Shown here in pieces: positions 34,736-41,752 of a DNA stretch of 64,000 nt. The stretch comes from a bacterium (GTDB taxonomy: Bacteria; Patescibacteriota; Gracilibacteria; Peribacterales; Peribacteraceae). A program made the position numbers and the translations under genes. The DNA is taken from contig JAKQEM010000042.1 of NCBI GenBank assembly GCA_029558515.1, forward strand, positions 62,001 through 126,000, written 5' to 3'. Under the pieces are notes generated by a model. That model did not search any database, had not been told where the DNA came from, and saw only the letters and a list, made by a program, of their open reading frames with translations. Position 1 is the first letter of the stretch; every line of letters begins with the position of its first letter.

Positions 34736-37549
34736 ATGCCTATAAAGAAGATCACTGGCGCACCTCAAGATCCCCCTGAAAGGGAGGATTCTGCCATAGA
34801 AAGTGGGAAAGACGGCACATCAAAGAAAATCAGTATTGTACGAGAGGCCATGCGCCTTGGATTGGATTTGTCTGCCTTGCGCCTCGACCAGTTCGTCCCC
34901 AAAGATGGCGAGCATGCCGGAACAAATGGGGCACCTCTGGGCACAGAGGAGATCAGACGAAAAGCTCTGGAAACGCTTCACCTGCTCGATGAATACAACC
35001 GCGTGAAGCTCGCGCCAAGTAAAGCTTCCCTTGGAAAGAAGGATGATCTATTTGAGGGCATTGAGAGTCTTGATGATTTTATTTCTGCTCTCGATACGGG
35101 CAAAGAGAAAGGGGGTGAGAAGAAAGCTGAGCCGACAGAGAAATTTAGGAGAGAGGAGCTGGCGGATCGCATCAGTGAACTGCTCTCCGAGCCGCAGGTG
35201 TATCAGCTTTTACGCCAGTCGCTAACGAAGGAAACGGAACGCTTTGTTTCCGTTCAGCCGCTTCTTTCACGATTACATAAGTTACGCCAAGTGCAGGACA
35301 TCGCCTTTGAGCGCATCCACACTCTCTCGCTTGAGAGTAAACGCCAGCATGGCAAGATCGTGGGGTCAGTACAGACGACCATTGAAAAGCTCTCGCGCCT
35401 TAGCAAGGAAGCGGAGGAAGAGGAAAGCCGTTTGGAAGAGGAAGCCAGTCCTTTGGAAAAAGGATGGATTGCCTCACAGCGTCTCCTCGAATATAAGCAG
35501 CAACTCAAGAAAGATCGTTTCGTCATGACTCCGAGTCGTCGTGCGATCCTCGATGAGATGATTGCGAAGCTCGGCAGCAAGGGTCGCGTGCTTCTGCTCG
35601 GCTCCAATGGAACAGGAAAGACCGAGCTTGGAGCAAAAGCTCTCAAACTCGTCTCGAATGGATATCACCTTGTTCCGTGGCAGGAAGCTACAACTGGACA
35701 GGATATCTTCGGACGCCAAGAGATTCGCCGTCAGAATGGCCATGTGGAAAGCGGCCTTCGTCCGGGTCCTATGACTCGTGCCATCGAAGCAAAAGAAGGA
35801 GAACCAGCCGGTGTGCTGCACGATGAATTGAACCTTGGAAGTCTCCGCACGATTTATCTCTTAAAGAAACTCTGGAACAGCCGCCCGGGGCAGGAAGTGG
35901 ACGTTCCGGTGCTCGATGAGAAGCGTGTCTTGCCTCTCAATTATGCTGAGGTATATACGGCAAACCCGAAGGATGAGCGCACAAGCAACCGCGAGGAGTT
36001 CGATGCGGGTATCACACGCGTCCTTGGCGGTATGAATGTTCCGTTCCTTGCTCAGAACGAACAGGAGCAGATCATCCTCGCAAAGCTTATTGATGAGAAC
36101 GGCGTATTACATCTCTCAAAGAGTGAAGCACAGACCATCCGCGAACTTGTGGCGGCAGCCGTCATGACGCAACAGTGTTTTGATCGCGCGTTTGCCGATC
36201 TGGGCGATGAGGCTCTTGCAGAGATAAAGAGCATGACGGGTATTTCGGATCTGAGACTCACAAAGAAATTCCTTGATCCAGGTCGGCTCATGGAAATGTT
36301 CGATACCTACGAACAGAAGCGAGCAGAAGGCATGAGTGTTGCGGATTATCTTTCTGCAGAATTGAAGAAGTTCCTCGCGGAATTTGAAGTGGAGGAAGAG
36401 CGAAACATTGCAATTGCCATTCTTAAATTGAAAGGTGTTATTGCTGCGGATAGCACAGCACAAGAGCCGTATGTTCAGGTTCTGAAGAAGCCGGGCGAGA
36501 AGCCATATCTGCTTCCTTCTGAACTTGCATTCGTCGTCTCTTGCGATGATGAATTGGATGATTCGGACATCGAATTTGATCAGCCAGAGGTCAGTTTGGA
36601 GGATGTCATCGCTACGGATGGCGCTGAACTCTTGGAATTGCTCAACCAAGGATCACCGGGTGCAATCCGAGCGAAGACCCGCAAGGGTATTGCCGAAGCG
36701 CTTGGCACATCTCAGAAAGCAATTGATCGTGCTCGGCAGATCATGCTTGAAAAGTGCGGCGAGGGTCACTTCTATGGCCCAAGTGAATTGGAGAAAACTT
36801 TCCCCGGCATGAAAATCGATTTGAAGGACGTTCCTGCTCTGCCTGCCGAGAGTGAGATCCAGCGCCACGCTGCTCTTGGTCAAACGCTTCGTCTTCGCAT
36901 CAGCAAAGCTCCGGATGGGTCGAAGTTAACGATGCAGAAAATGCACCAGCTTCTCCAAGATGAATTCAGCAAGAGCAAAGACGGCAAAGTGCTCTACAGC
37001 GCCGAAGATGAATGGAAATTGAAATCGACATTCTTTACGGACGAAGTGCCGGAGCTTGCGTGGGGATTCACTTCCGATGAAGTGCTGCCGAATTCTACTG
37101 GAAAGAACCACCTGCAGCAGACGCAATTCATGGCTGAATATGCTAAAAACACTCTCTTCAAGGGAGAGCAAATGCCACAGGAATACCGCGAAGCGATGGC
37201 GGAATTGGCTGCTCAGCAGAATGAAATTCAGCAGCTGATGAACAGCGATTGGAAAGCTGCCGCAGACCGATTGGCGAATCTGAAAATCAATAAGCTCATG
37301 CGAGCTACCCCTGTCGAAACTCTCTGCGATCTCCTCGTCACGTTCCGAAATAGCGATCCAAAGAAGCGCAAGCGTCTGCTTGAGAAAAAATTAACGTGGA
37401 CTGCTACTCATAGCTCGGGCGGCGGCCTCGTCTACGTCGGTTACTTCGCTCCGGGCGGCGTGTACGTCAGCCGCTGGGACCCGCGCGGCTCGAGTGACGT
37501 TCTCGGGGTCGTCCTCGCTCGGAAGTTCCCCCGAACCTTGCGCACTTGA
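34736..37549 (+). CDS. MoxR-type AAA+ ATPase with DGR variable C-terminus (target protein 1)
   Basis: 937 residues. A helical, coiled N-terminal 270 residues precede a MoxR/AAA_5 ATPase: Walker A GSNGTGKT (289-296), Walker B VLHDELNLG (Asp363, Glu364), sensor-1 region VYTANPKD, and a lid to about 560. Residues about 690-890 match target protein 2 (for example LRLRISKAPDGSKLTMQKM against LRLRVSKAPGNGNLNMEKM). VR1 encodes residues 892-931 (HSSGGGLVYVGYF...LGVVLARKF), followed by six extra residues. MoxR ATPases remodel partners together with vWA proteins, and here the hypermutated end presumably recognises a variable ligand. Confidence 0.9.
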   Translation: MPIKKITGAPQDPPEREDSAIESGKDGTSKKISIVREAMRLGLDLSALRLDQFVPKDGEHAGTNGAPLGTEEIRRKALETLHLLDEYNRVKLAPSKASLGKKDDLFEGIESLDDFISALDTGKEKGGEKKAEPTEKFRREELADRISELLSEPQVYQLLRQSLTKETERFVSVQPLLSRLHKLRQVQDIAFERIHTLSLESKRQHGKIVGSVQTTIEKLSRLSKEAEEEESRLEEEASPLEKGWIASQRLLEYKQQLKKDRFVMTPSRRAILDEMIAKLGSKGRVLLLGSNGTGKTELGAKALKLVSNGYHLVPWQEATTGQDIFGRQEIRRQNGHVESGLRPGPMTRAIEAKEGEPAGVLHDELNLGSLRTIYLLKKLWNSRPGQEVDVPVLDEKRVLPLNYAEVYTANPKDERTSNREEFDAGITRVLGGMNVPFLAQNEQEQIILAKLIDENGVLHLSKSEAQTIRELVAAAVMTQQCFDRAFADLGDEALAEIKSMTGISDLRLTKKFLDPGRLMEMFDTYEQKRAEGMSVADYLSAELKKFLAEFEVEEERNIAIAILKLKGVIAADSTAQEPYVQVLKKPGEKPYLLPSELAFVVSCDDELDDSDIEFDQPEVSLEDVIATDGAELLELLNQGSPGAIRAKTRKGIAEALGTSQKAIDRARQIMLEKCGEGHFYGPSELEKTFPGMKIDLKDVPALPAESEIQRHAALGQTLRLRISKAPDGSKLTMQKMHQLLQDEFSKSKDGKVLYSAEDEWKLKSTFFTDEVPELAWGFTSDEVLPNSTGKNHLQQTQFMAEYAKNTLFKGEQMPQEYREAMAELAAQQNEIQQLMNSDWKAAADRLANLKINKLMRATPVETLCDLLVTFRNSDPKKRKRLLEKKLTWTATHSSGGGLVYVGYFAPGGVYVSRWDPRGSSDVLGVVLARKFPRTLRT
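37409..37528 (+). repeat. DGR variable repeat 1 (VR1)
   Basis: 120 bp aligned without gaps to TR 39067-39186. There are nineteen differences. Eighteen are at TR adenines (39077, 39082, 39083, 39091, 39100, 39107, 39113, 39121, 39128, 39130, 39131, 39136, 39142, 39143, 39145, 39146, 39152, 39158). One is C to G at TR 39183, inside the 3' homology block. This adenine-specific pattern is the hallmark of DGR mutagenic retrohoming. Confidence 0.97.
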
Positions 37550-37560
37550 ATACTTGAACT

Positions 37561-37600
37561 TCCTCGAATCCTTTTTCCTTGAAGCATCCGCTACTGACGA
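37561..37600 (+). repeat. Conserved flank after VR1
   Basis: 40 bp beginning TCCTCGAATCC, about 85% identical to 38680-38719 after VR2, although both are non-coding. An 8-bp inverted repeat GGAAGTTC (37521-37528) / GAACTTCC (37556-37563) spans the VR1 end. It could be a retained duplication scar or part of the homing target. Confidence 0.75.
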
Positions 37601-37630
37601 ATTTTCACCTTCTGCTGTCTCTCACTCTCA

Positions 37631-38653
37631 ATGCCACGCGAAGCACTCCATATGTTCATCCGGCAACTCAAGGAAAGTACCGCCTACAAAGATCATGTGG
37701 ACGTCCGCACTGTTGTCGATGAGACAGTTCAGAGAATCGCCGCATTGTCGGAGGAAGATGGCGGTCCGCAGCTTCGGGAGGAAATCCGTAGCCTCCATGA
37801 GCGCATTGTCCCTTTCTTGCATGGAACGGGTGCCCCGAAAGGAAAAGAGAAAAAGGGAAATGCGATTAATCCTAAAGAAGCAGAAACTATCATGGGCAGA
37901 GACCGTTTCTTTGGAGCAGAAGCCGTTCGTAAGGCTTTCCCGGGCATCCTGCTTAAGCCGGAACAGATTCCAGCTATACCGTTCTCCAAAGAAGACTTAC
38001 TGCGAGCCAAGGAACTCGGTGATAGCCTCCGTTTGCGTGTGAGCAAAGCTCCGGGCAATGGCAATTTGAATATGGAAAAAATGCAGGAACTGCTGCAGCC
38101 GACCTTCGATCAGAAGAATGAAGGGAAGATTCTGTACGATACCGATTGGTACGAAGGCGAGGATTTCTTCAAGGAAGCACCTGAATTGTGCTGGGTGCTT
38201 ACATCGGATGGAATTATTCCGGATTCAGAGGACAAGGACTATCTACAGCAGACGGAGCATATTGCTTTGTACCTGCGCGAGACGGTCTATAAAGGCAAGA
38301 AACTCCCGCAGCAGTACGCTGATGCAATCAAGGAGATGGAAGCTCAGAAAGATGAAATCCGTCGCCTTATCGATAATGACGATTGGCAGGAAGCAGCTGA
38401 GAAACTTGCGAACCTCAAACTCAACAAACTCACTCGCCGCATCCCTGTTGAAGTGCTCTACGATATGCTTGTAACGTTCCAGAATGGCGATAAGCGTCAT
38501 TTGGAAGATTTCTATGATTGGACATGTGTCCGTAGCTCGGGCGGCTGCCTCGTCGGCGTCGGCGACTTCGATCGTGGCGGCGTGAGCGTCGGCCGCGATC
38601 AGCCTGGCAACTCGGATGGCAACCTCGGGGTCGTCCTCGCTCGGAAGTTCTGA
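37631..38653 (+). CDS. DGR target protein 2 (ATPase-less paralog)
   Basis: 340 residues. It is homologous to the C-terminal part of the MoxR target across about 230 residues (FPGI, KAPGNGNLNMEKMQELLQ, WVLTSDGIIPDSEDKDYLQQTEH, KLANLKLNKLTRRIPVEVLYDMLVTF) but lacks the AAA+ module; the N-terminal 85 residues are new and helical. VR2 encodes residues 301-340, exactly the last 40 residues, ending ARKF-stop. The final domain resembles the C-type-lectin-like end of DGR targets (GxxNLGVVLAR as the counterpart of the GFR-like terminal strand). It may be a decoy, a receptor, or a second sensor for the same machine. Confidence 0.88.
   Translation: MPREALHMFIRQLKESTAYKDHVDVRTVVDETVQRIAALSEEDGGPQLREEIRSLHERIVPFLHGTGAPKGKEKKGNAINPKEAETIMGRDRFFGAEAVRKAFPGILLKPEQIPAIPFSKEDLLRAKELGDSLRLRVSKAPGNGNLNMEKMQELLQPTFDQKNEGKILYDTDWYEGEDFFKEAPELCWVLTSDGIIPDSEDKDYLQQTEHIALYLRETVYKGKKLPQQYADAIKEMEAQKDEIRRLIDNDDWQEAAEKLANLKLNKLTRRIPVEVLYDMLVTFQNGDKRHLEDFYDWTCVRSSGGCLVGVGDFDRGGVSVGRDQPGNSDGNLGVVLARKF
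38531..38650 (+). repeat. DGR variable repeat 2 (VR2)
   Basis: 120 bp aligned without gaps to TR. Eighteen differences are at TR adenines, but ten are at non-adenines in the variable core (TR 39099, 39110, 39111, 39133, 39134, 39135, 39138, 39141, 39157, 39159), plus the shared C to G at 39183. The 5' and 3' ends are intact. VR2 therefore does not derive from the present TR by adenine mutagenesis alone. Confidence 0.92.
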
Positions 38654-39066
38654 GCCTTGTGACCTTGAAACCTTGATTCTCCTCGAATCCTTTACTCTTG
38701 AAGCATCCGCTACAGGCGATTTTGAGGTATTTTGCTCTGGATACTGACTTCATTTGCATCATAGGATGCATTTGCGGCCCGTTCTTGCAGTCAGGGTTAC
38801 GGCTCTGGCTCACGGTACGCTTCATCTCTGCTACCACTGAAGCGGTCAGCGTAGGTGGAAACTCACCAGAATACCGTGTCTCTACGGAGCACAGTAGCGA
38901 GTGGGCTTAGATGCGAAGGAACTTCTTGCTCATTCTCAGACTCGGTATCGTCTCCCAAGATGATTGCGGGCGAATCAAATTCAGGGGAAAGAGGATATAG
39001 CTCAGTGTTTTTTTGTTTTGCTGAGGGTAAACCTCGATCTCCGGTGTCTCGGACGGGAATGGGCAA
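38654..39066 (+). other. Spacer between VR2 and TR
   Basis: 413 bp. It starts with the VR2-flank repeat (38680-38719) and ends in a segment where CTCGGACGG of the TR start is duplicated about 22 bp upstream. A short dyad CTCAG...CTGAG around a T-rich stretch lies near 39001-39025. Only short unconvincing frames are present (for example 38698-38910). It probably forms the 5' part of the TR RNA and may include decayed target-gene sequence. Confidence 0.5.
38680..38719 (+). repeat. Conserved flank after VR2
   Basis: Partner of 37561-37600; shared blocks are TCCTCGAATCCTTT and TTGAAGCATCCGCTAC. It shows that the two target genes arose by duplication that included the 3' flank. Confidence 0.75.
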
Positions 39067-39186
39067 CATAGCTCGGACGGCAACCTCGTCAACGTCGGTA
39101 ACTTCGATCCGGACGGCGTGAACGTCAACAACTGGAACCCGAACAACTCGAATGACGATCTCGGGGTCGTCCTCGCTCGGAACTTC
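39067..39186 (+). repeat. DGR template repeat (TR)
   Basis: 120 bp non-coding template. In the VR frame it reads with Asn at most variable positions (HSSDGNLVNVGNF, NVNNWNPNNSNDD), because AAC/AAT codons hold the mutable adenines. There are 27 adenines between 39068 and 39158; 18 are changed in each VR. The last block (39160-39180) is a 21-nt A-free, mostly G/C tract identical in TR and both VRs, then GGAAC in TR against GGAAG in VRs, the expected IMH*/IMH distinction. It sits between the second target gene and the reverse transcriptase, 408 bp upstream of the latter. Confidence 0.97.
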
Positions 39187-39199
39187 CTTCTCGGTAATT

Positions 39200-39228
39200 C
39201 AAGGGGCTCATATATTCTGGGCCCCTTG
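39200..39228. other. Hairpin just downstream of TR
   Basis: CAAGGGGC (39200-39207) pairs perfectly with GCCCCTTG (39221-39228) around a 13-nt AT-rich loop. There is no T-tract, so it is not a classical terminator. It lies 13 bp after TR, where structured RNA is needed for cDNA priming in studied DGRs, and right at the avd stop. Confidence 0.65.
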
Positions 39229-39230
39229 GG

Positions 39231-39581
39231 TTATCCCTCGCGTGTTGACTTGATCCATCCTCCGAGCATCCGTCCGATCTCATCAACCATCTCTTCGATG
39301 ATCGCATATTTCTTGAGATCGATCGCCTTCACATCTTTGGCAAGGCGAAGGAAGACGCGCAGAACATTGAGCTTAAGGCTTACGCGTTCAAGCGGCTCCA
39401 GTTTCTGTGTTTTGCGTAGCTGGCTTGCAAGGAGGATTCCCTCCAGAACTTCCAGCACCAGATTCTCACACCGAGGCCAGAGCGCAGTGCGATCTTGTTT
39501 CGATACTGATGCCCGAAACTCATAGAGCTTCTTCGTCAGTTCGTATGCCTTCTTGAAAATCGGAATATCTAATTCTTCCAT
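39231..39581 (-). CDS. avd: Avd-like DGR accessory protein
   Basis: 116 residues from ATG 39581 (MEELDIPIFKKAYELTKKLYEF). It has the four-helix-bundle pattern of the Avd/S23-like family: the I-F-K-K-x-Y start, then CENLVLEVLEGILLAS, LERVSLKLNVLRVFLRLAKD and a final helix IIEEMVDEIGRMLGGWIKS. Avd is a basic pentamer that binds the reverse transcriptase and TR RNA. Unusually, it is encoded on the strand opposite to TR and RT, 13 bp from the RT start codon and reading towards TR. A longer frame to 39728 exists, but those codons overlap the RT gene and look non-coding. Confidence 0.85.
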   Translation of the reverse strand: MEELDIPIFKKAYELTKKLYEFRASVSKQDRTALWPRCENLVLEVLEGILLASQLRKTQKLEPLERVSLKLNVLRVFLRLAKDVKAIDLKKYAIIEEMVDEIGRMLGGWIKSTREG

Positions 39582-39594
39582 AACGACATAAAGC

Positions 39595-40644
39595 ATGAAA
39601 GTACACAAGAATATCTTCGACCGGATTATTACGCCAGAGAACTTGTTCCATGCTTGGGAAGAATTCCGCAGAGGCAAGGGCTCGCGGAAAGATGTGCAGG
39701 CGTTCGAGTGGCAGCTTGAACAGAACATCTTGGCTCTTTGTCGGGATCTCCGCAGTCGGACATACAGACACGGAGAGTATTCGGCTTTTTCGATCTGTGA
39801 TCCGAAGCAACGCCGGATTCACAAGGCAAAAGTACGTGATCGCATCTTGCACCACGCAATTTTCAAGGTGCTCAATCCCATCTTCGAGCCGACGTTCATT
39901 GCACATTCCTATTCCTGTCGTGAGAGGAAAGGAACGCATAGAGCAGTCGATGCGTTGGAAACATGGCTGCGAAAAGTCAGCAAAAACTGTAGGGCACCCT
40001 GTTTTGCTCTCAAGTGTGACATCCACCAGTTCTTTGCCTCAGTCGATCATGCAATCCTGCTTTCTATTCTTAATCGAAGGATTAAAGATCCCGATGCAAT
40101 GTGGCTACTGAAGGAAATTATAGAGAGCTTCAGAACTCCTGGGCAGGAAGATGAACGTCCCAAGGGTATCCCCATCGGAAACCTCACCTCGCAGTTGTTT
40201 GCAAACGTATACTTGAACGAGTTCGATCAATTCATGAAGCATCAAATGCATGTCCGTCATTACGTCCGCTACACGGATGATTTTGTCATCGTCGATTCTG
40301 ATAAATCTGTATTGGAAAATCTGATTCCAGCTATGCAGGAGTTCTTGGGTGGAACTATGAATCTCAAATTGCATCCTCGCAAAATCATTCTCCGCAAATT
40401 CAGTCAGGGCATCGATTTTCTCGGCTATGTCATTTTGCCGCATTATAGAGTGCTACGAACGCGCACGAAGAAGCGAATGTTCCGCAAGCTCAAGCTCCGG
40501 GTGGTGAGTTTCAAGGCGGGAACAGGCAGCGAATCATCTGTCGAATGTTCACTCCAGTCATATCTCGGCGTTCTGTCGCATGCGAATACCGAGCAGCTCA
40601 GCGAAAAACTGAAAAACCAATGCTGGTTCTGGATGTGCGAATAA
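39595..40644 (+). CDS. DGR reverse transcriptase
   Basis: 349 residues, typical DGR RT size. Motifs in order: DPKQRRIHKAKVRDRILHHAIF (fingers, in part), motif A KCDIHQFFASVDH (Asp142), the DGR-specific IPIGNLTSQLFANVYLN (IGNLTSQ 194-200, where group II introns have QGxxxSP), catalytic YTDD (226-229) in VRYTDDFVI, and GIDFLGYVILPH with the thumb beyond. IGNxxSQ is linked to the low adenine fidelity of DGR RTs. It copies TR RNA into adenine-mutagenised cDNA that replaces VR. The gene is on the same strand as TR and both targets. Confidence 0.97.
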   Translation: MKVHKNIFDRIITPENLFHAWEEFRRGKGSRKDVQAFEWQLEQNILALCRDLRSRTYRHGEYSAFSICDPKQRRIHKAKVRDRILHHAIFKVLNPIFEPTFIAHSYSCRERKGTHRAVDALETWLRKVSKNCRAPCFALKCDIHQFFASVDHAILLSILNRRIKDPDAMWLLKEIIESFRTPGQEDERPKGIPIGNLTSQLFANVYLNEFDQFMKHQMHVRHYVRYTDDFVIVDSDKSVLENLIPAMQEFLGGTMNLKLHPRKIILRKFSQGIDFLGYVILPHYRVLRTRTKKRMFRKLKLRVVSFKAGTGSESSVECSLQSYLGVLSHANTEQLSEKLKNQCWFWMCE

Positions 40645-40791
40645 TATTAAATCTGTAAAGTAGGAGATGTTGACCACGAATAGGTGGAAAGATCGTCGTT
40701 CCAAAATCACTCGAAACTTCACTTGGCAACGCTATTGCCATTTCTTATCCCAATTATATCTTAAGCATCATACTTCTTTTCAATCAACAAC

Positions 40792-41007
40792 ATGACAGTC
40801 ACTCCAAAGTACGCACAGAGAGCTAATCCAGATCGTCTACTTCACATCCTCTGCAGGGATTGTGGCAAAAATGTTATAGGTGAGCTGGATCAGGATTACC
40901 CGGGCAAAGAGGAACTCAAAAAAGCTGAAATGTTTAAGTATGGAGCCAAGTGTTTGCGTTGCGGATATGTCGCTCGTGACAATTACAATTGGTACCGACA
41001 TCGATAG
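40792..41007 (+). CDS. Small zinc-ribbon protein
   Basis: 71 residues with two CxxC pairs (CRDCGKN and CLRCGYV), a single zinc ribbon. Lys-rich and probably nucleic-acid binding. It is the first of four small genes on the plus strand after the RT. The 147 bp before it contain nothing recognised. Confidence 0.6.
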   Translation: MTVTPKYAQRANPDRLLHILCRDCGKNVIGELDQDYPGKEELKKAEMFKYGAKCLRCGYVARDNYNWYRHR

Positions 41008-41060
41008 ATAGATGTAGGAAGAGAACTTTACTCGATTACACCTATTCGTATAATTATGAG

Positions 41061-41738
41061 ATGCGACCTTCTCAGGTAGGCCCACAAAAGCAGAAGACAC
41101 GCAGTACGGAATTCAACTGGGATCATGTCATGGACATGGTCGAGAACATGCAACGCATCCATGAGTTGCTGTTGCCTTTCCAGCAAGAAGAAGATCGCAG
41201 GCAGCGGAAACTCAAGGAATTTCCCGAAGGTTTTCACCTCAACGGCAAAGGCTACTCCTGCGCCATCTGCGGCGGTTCATGCTCGAATGAGGAAACATGG
41301 TACGACCAATACGGAATCAAGTGCATGGACTGTAAAGCGGCGGTTGATCGCGGGGATATTCCCGCGTATTGCGCGGAAGACAAAGAGAAATGGTACTCGC
41401 GATGGGATCTGCAGAGTGCCTTCAATGTGAAGGGTCCGACGATAACCCGATGGCTAAAGGCGGGCATTATCAAAGCCCGTCGCGTAAAGCGCGAAGGACA
41501 TGAGGATGCACTCGTGTTTCTGATCGAGGACAACAAAGATTTTCTGCCGCCGAAGAAGCTCGTCAAGAATTATTCCCACACCGAACGGACGAATGACGAT
41601 GGAACATTCATGGTCCATATTGAGCCGTGGTATCGGCACGTCGATCCGCATGCTCACCTCAAGGGCTACAAAATCATGGATGAACTCCAATTCGTGAACG
41701 GAGAGTTAGGAATCAAGAAGTCTCAGAAAGAGAAATAA
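41061..41738 (+). CDS. Zinc-ribbon / HTH hypothetical protein
   Basis: 225 residues from ATG 41061. A central zinc ribbon (CAICGGSCSNEETW...GIKCMDCKAA) is followed by a helix-turn-helix-like segment (WDLQSAFNVKGPTITRWLKAGIIKARRV) resembling MerR-type recognition helices. It is likely a DNA-binding protein of the element. ATG 41061 is preferred to 40989, which overlaps the previous gene. Confidence 0.6.
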   Translation: MRPSQVGPQKQKTRSTEFNWDHVMDMVENMQRIHELLLPFQQEEDRRQRKLKEFPEGFHLNGKGYSCAICGGSCSNEETWYDQYGIKCMDCKAAVDRGDIPAYCAEDKEKWYSRWDLQSAFNVKGPTITRWLKAGIIKARRVKREGHEDALVFLIEDNKDFLPPKKLVKNYSHTERTNDDGTFMVHIEPWYRHVDPHAHLKGYKIMDELQFVNGELGIKKSQKEK

Positions 41739-41752
41739 TTCTTTCCAAAACT

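Noticed and set aside
38698-38910. 70-codon plus-strand frame between VR2 and TR
   Set aside because: No start signal, no similarity to target proteins, and it overlaps the conserved VR2 flank.
39118-39525. Frame running through TR into the RT spacer
   Set aside because: TR resembles VR coding sequence by design. The continuation lies antisense to avd and is unlikely to be translated.
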